Of a DNA stretch of 64,000 bases, positions 60,001 through 64,000 are shown one piece after another. Position numbers and translations under genes: made by a program. The stretch comes from Zizania palustris. Lineage: Eukaryota > Streptophyta > Magnoliopsida > Poales > Poaceae. The DNA is taken from positions 28,343,001 to 28,407,000 of the forward strand of contig JAAALK010000081.1 of the NCBI GenBank assembly GCA_019279435.1. Reading direction: 5' to 3'. Under the pieces are notes generated by a model. The model was given only the letters and a program-made list of their open reading frames with translations, searched no databases and was not told where the DNA came from. Numbering within the stretch: position 1 is the first letter of the stretch; the number at the start of each line of letters is the position of its first letter.

Positions 60001-61204
60001 ACTAAACTTCACCACTACCGAGTGTATGTGTGCAACTAATTGTCTAATTCTATGAATGCACTTACTAATTAGCCTAACCCCAAGCATGTACACATTTTGC
60101 ATGCAACCACTTCATGCTCCCAACATGCACACGAACTGGCAAACACATGGCCACAAGCATATGCAACACTAGCTCCAAATCTCTAATTCACACATACGTG
60201 CACTCACTACTCATTACCGATCTGGCGTCCACACCATGCTGCACAGACGTGTCTAGAATGGGTTCAGCCTACTACATGTTCTACACCGAGTCACCGACAC
60301 ATGAAAATAACTAGCATTTAACAAATGCAGGAAACAACATGATTATCCAACACCCTCCAACTACCTTCAACTAAATTAACCATGTCTAATAAAAATCATT
60401 AAGGTGTATTTCACAATGATTATAGTAACACCAAAGTTCAAAACAACAAAGACCAGTATGTGTGTTTCCTATACATTAGGAGCATTTCATTCCATCTCTA
60501 TGATTTTGGACACCTTTTAAGAGGGTGAAATATTCTATGCCCGTGAATAACCCTTGTTCCACATTATGTCATTGAATAACTCCTTTCATCTGTACTATCA
60601 TTGTTGAGGTATAATTGAGCTTAATAATCAAAACAAAAATCTTCACTAATTGTAAAATTAGAAATGTTTGACCGCACGCAATCTGGGAAAACCTACTTTA
60701 CAAGGCACTCAGTGCCTGTGCATTACAACGGGAAAAAAATTATAACACTATAAGAACACCATGTAAATAGAGATGTGCAAATCTGAAGTTAAAGAGTTTT
60801 GAGTGTGGTGGTGGTGGCAGACTCACCATCACTAGCTTCTTTTAAAATAGTATAGAGAAGCACGGATTGAGTAGCACATAAGTGACATCTTGAGGTTATC
60901 AATAATTGATAGGTTTCTCAGCTTTTGTTAGCTAGGGACATATAGTGTGTTTCTGTCCTTAACCAATATAAACTTCTATCAGTATGGATGGGCATAGTCA
61001 TAACAGATTTATGGATGAAACAAGCATATAACAGACATTACATCAATAGACAAGCTTTTCAGAACAGTGTTAAAAATAACACTCATTTTATTATCACGTG
61101 AGAAGGTTGGTCTTAATTGTGACAAAAGACGGCCTTTCAGTCCATTATTTGGGTCCACATCGACGCCGGAACTTAACCCACTGCACCGATCCACCCCAAC
61201 CATC
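57032..61204. other. AT-rich region, no confirmed gene
   Basis: Two minus-strand stretches look exon-like. One at about 59380-59276 encodes NELPYCFNAFDDQTGLRERG and onward, ending at a donor AAG|GTGTTG. The other, 57930-57699, contains CTSEVETDPTFSIHFFASNS and ends at AAG|GTGAAT, with a possible last exon from 57581 after TTGTGCAG. I cannot join them in a consistent frame or name a family. The rest shows no feature. Confidence 0.3.
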
Positions 61205-61212
61205 ACCACCAC

Positions 61213-62676
61213 TAGTGTTTACAAATCATCCGATTAATCGTGATTAACCGGCCTGGTCGGTTCTCTAAGGGCTAAGGCCAACTAGCTGCTCCGATGCAAT
61301 CAGACCGACTAGAACTCTAGTCATCCGACTAGCCGTCCAATTAGGGTTTTTTTGGCGACCAACCGACTTTAAATCATTTGTGCTTTTGGTGGGCCTACTC
61401 TGGTGGGCTTGGAACCTATTGGGCCCTGTTAGGGACTTAGGGTTATGAGTATAGTACTACATTGTTCTAGCGCGTGACCTAGCTCTTCCATGTGCCACCA
61501 ACTCTCTTCCCTTGTGTGCTGCCACTCTTCCTTGCGCTCTAGCCGACGTCACGAGCGCGCCTTGTCCAGTGGTGCTCTAGCCAAAGCTCCTGTCATTGAG
61601 CATCCAGCTAGTCGAAGCTCCCGTAGGCGCCCCAACCGACGCCATGTGCATGCATTATCTGGTGGCATGCACGTTGTCCCGCGACGCACGCATTGTCCTG
61701 CAGCACGTGCGTTGTCCGGACTCTAGCAGCGCACGGCCAACTTCTACTCCAGCGGTGTGTGCATGCTCTGATTGCCACCACATGCTCTAGCACGTGCTCT
61801 AGGCCTAGCCATCCACAACGCTCATGTTTCAGTGCCTGCTCCAATCCTCCAACCATCAAAATTCAAGATCCTCCTCAAGTGAGTGATTCTTTTCAGGTAG
61901 AACCCTAACTGACTAGATCGACTAATCACCCCTATGACTAGATCGACTAATCATCCCTAGTCGACGACTAATAGTGATCAGTGTTTACAAATTGTCCGAT
62001 TAATCACGATTAATCGGCCTGATCGTTTTCCTGGCTCCGACTAGGTGCCTGGTCATTTTACAGTGGGGAAGGCAGGGGCCAGCCACCAATGTCGCCATGT
62101 GATGGGAGGGAACTGACGACGGTGCACGGGCCACGACGAGAGTGGGCCGACGGCGGTGGCGTGCCTTGGAGTGGGAGGGGCCACCGGCGACGCCGGCGGG
62201 AGCGTGAGGAGGGGAAGGCGGCGCCGGCAGGAGCGTGAGAAGTGGCGCTGGCGAGAGTGTGAGGAGGCACGCAGGAGGAGATGTGCGGCACACAAGGGGT
62301 CTGTGCGGCAGCCGTGACTTGTGAGGGAGAGGTGAGATGTGAGGACTGAGGAGTGAAGCTAGGGTTTAGTTAATGGGCTTGGGCTTTCAATTTTATTTTT
62401 GGTCTAATAAGTAATGGCTAGAAATTTGGCCCATGCCTAGAAATTTATTGTCATATACTATACTGTGTGTATATATATATTATGTATATGTCCTAAAATA
62501 TATGGGATAATTAAATAGACCGACCAAGATTGACTAATCACGATTAATCACGATAAGTTATCTGGTCAATACCATGGCGACTAGGTTCGACTAGGCGATT
62601 TGTAAACATTGATAGTGATTAGTTGCCTAGTCGGTCCCATGGCAACTAGGTTCAACTAGGCGACTTGTAAACATTG
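61213..62676. mobile_element. Non-autonomous hAT element, outer copy of a nested pair
   Basis: Ends TAGTGTTTACAAATC and reversed CAATGTTTACAAGTCGCC are flanked by the 8-bp duplication ACCACCAC (61205-61212, 62677-62684). That flank is part of an ACC run, so it is slightly ambiguous. Near the right end are CTAGGCGA motifs. A second member of the same family is inserted at 61979-62611. No transposase is present. Confidence 0.82.
61979..62611. mobile_element. Non-autonomous hAT element, inner copy
   Basis: Ends CAGTGTTTACAAATTG and reversed CAATGTTTACAAATCGCC are flanked by a perfect 8-bp duplication ATAGTGAT (61971-61978, 62612-62619). Its termini closely match those of the element that it interrupts. 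Confidence 0.9.
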
Positions 62677-62684
62677 ACCACCAC

Positions 62685-63610
62685 CACCAAAATAAAAATA
62701 ATGCAAACTTTGTATTTTTTGTGAAAACTGTTGAGGACGTAATTGACTTATCATTTGGAAGTTCCAAAACTTAACTGAGCATAAAGTTGGGCATCAAAAC
62801 TTTAAATCTCCCAAATAAGTCAATTAAAATGATTCAAGGAAATGGAAGAATTTGGAGTCTAGACTCTACCAAGTTGTTAAAAATTGGTCAAAGTCAAAGA
62901 CACACAACTTGCTAGAGGACCACCTTAATAAATCAGTTTGACTCTACCACAAGGTCATATTACAATTTACAAGTGATGATACTTCCTAATTTTCTATATT
63001 ATTTTCTTGTTTGGTTTGAAGTCAAAAAAAATATTGCCAATGGCATGGACACATGGTTGTCAGAATCTGAATTTGAGTATTGATCTCTTCCAACTGTACA
63101 ACACTAACTTCAAATTCGCATGGAAAGACTTAATATCTACAAGTCTTAATGTGAATAACATTCCAACTATAACAATTCAATCAATTACTATTTAGTATTT
63201 ACAGATAATTATATATTAGGATCAAGTCTAACTCCATTATTAATTCTTCCTATCTGAATATTGTGCATATCCAAACAATCACAATAAATAATTTTCATCA
63301 TGTTTTTACCTTTTTACACAAACACTAATAATCATTTGAATTGTAATTTTAATTTTACAGAAAACAGTTTCATATAAAGGTATATAGGATAGTGTTAACA
63401 TAGCACAATAAAGTTTCTATAACTTAAAATCCCACATACCAACTATTTTCGGACAACAATAGTTCAATTCAGGTTCTTCTCAGCTTTGCGACCTTATTGG
63501 ATTCAGGTGTAAACAACAAAGTTTGTTTTGATGGCCATATGCCAAAAAGTCCTGTCAGAGCTTGATTGCACAATGTTTTAATGCATACATTTTGGACCTG
63601 CCTATCTATC
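62685..63610. other. AT-rich intergenic DNA
   Basis: No gene, RNA or complete transposon is recognised here. Confidence 0.5.
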
Positions 63611-63613
63611 TTA

Positions 63614-63914
63614 GGCCCTGTTTGGATTGAGGTTGCTTATTTTTAGGGACTAAAGTTTAGTCTCATTTAGTCCATAAAATCCCAAACACCATTGCTTATG
63701 GGGACTAAACTTTAGTCCCTAAAGTTTAGTCCATTAGTCCCATGGAAGTTGCTTATAGGGACTAAAAGTATCATGCACACTCTATTCTTATTTATAAATC
63801 CCTCATTAAATGATGTTTAGTTCCTACATCCAAACAAGAGGACTAAACTTTAGTTCATATAAAAATAAACAAATTTTAGTCCCTAAAAATAAGCAAAGTC
63901 ATCCAAACAAGGCC
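63614..63914. mobile_element. Tourist MITE
   Basis: Ends GGCCCTGTTTGGATTGAG and reversed GGCCTTGTTTGGATGACT are flanked by TTA (63611-63613, 63915-63917). Repeated AGGGACTAAA motifs are in the arms. Confidence 0.88.
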
Positions 63915-64000
63915 TTACTAGAGAAGAACTTGAGTGATAAAGATATTATATATTACATATATATAGGTCATGAGCTTTTCAATGTCTAGGTCCATAGTGT

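Overview
The window is nuclear DNA of a grass, most likely panicoid. The evidence is spliced plant genes with GT/AG introns, GC-rich first exons, AT-rich intergenic DNA, Tourist- and Stowaway-type MITEs, Pack-MULE-like elements, and a CACTA element whose subterminal repeats read TTTGCCGAGTG. There are no rRNA or tRNA genes, CRISPR arrays or prokaryotic operons.

Five host protein genes can be modelled completely. They are an FHA2-like forkhead-associated protein (+, 10130-18778, 3 exons), a small secreted 12-cysteine protein (-, 27712-27215, 2 exons), a ZFN1-type protein with five CCCH zinc fingers (-, 43092-34045, 7 exons), a GDT1/UPF0016 membrane cation transporter (+, 49139-52188, 9 exons) and a ROP-interactive CRIB protein (+, 53832-54356). 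A sixth gene is represented only by a probable first exon near 8.6 kb (-). The CCCH and GDT1 genes are divergent neighbours about 6 kb apart.

The rest is layered transposons. At 1-5.9 kb a minus-strand copia element carries a Tip100-like hAT end and a 3.78-kb hAT element. That hAT has matching 8-bp target duplications and an intact three-exon transposase gene. A 0.73-kb non-autonomous partner with the same termini lies at 6.2-6.9 kb. A full-length gypsy chromovirus-like element with 341-bp LTRs that appear identical sits in FHA2 intron 1; its polyprotein runs straight from reverse transcriptase to the integrase region with no RNase H domain. Further along are a 2.57-kb non-autonomous CACTA (21.4-24.0 kb), a solo LTR (29.0-29.7 kb), a decayed hAT in the CCCH intron (39.4-40.6 kb), two related MULEs (7.3-8.1 and 47.8-48.7 kb), a tandem TRIM array (55.9-56.3 kb) and one hAT nested in a relative of the same family (61.2-62.7 kb).

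Exon boundaries were placed by hand from reading frame, GT/AG sites and matching phase. Transposon boundaries were placed from terminal repeats and target-site duplications. No database search was run, so family names rest on recognised motifs.
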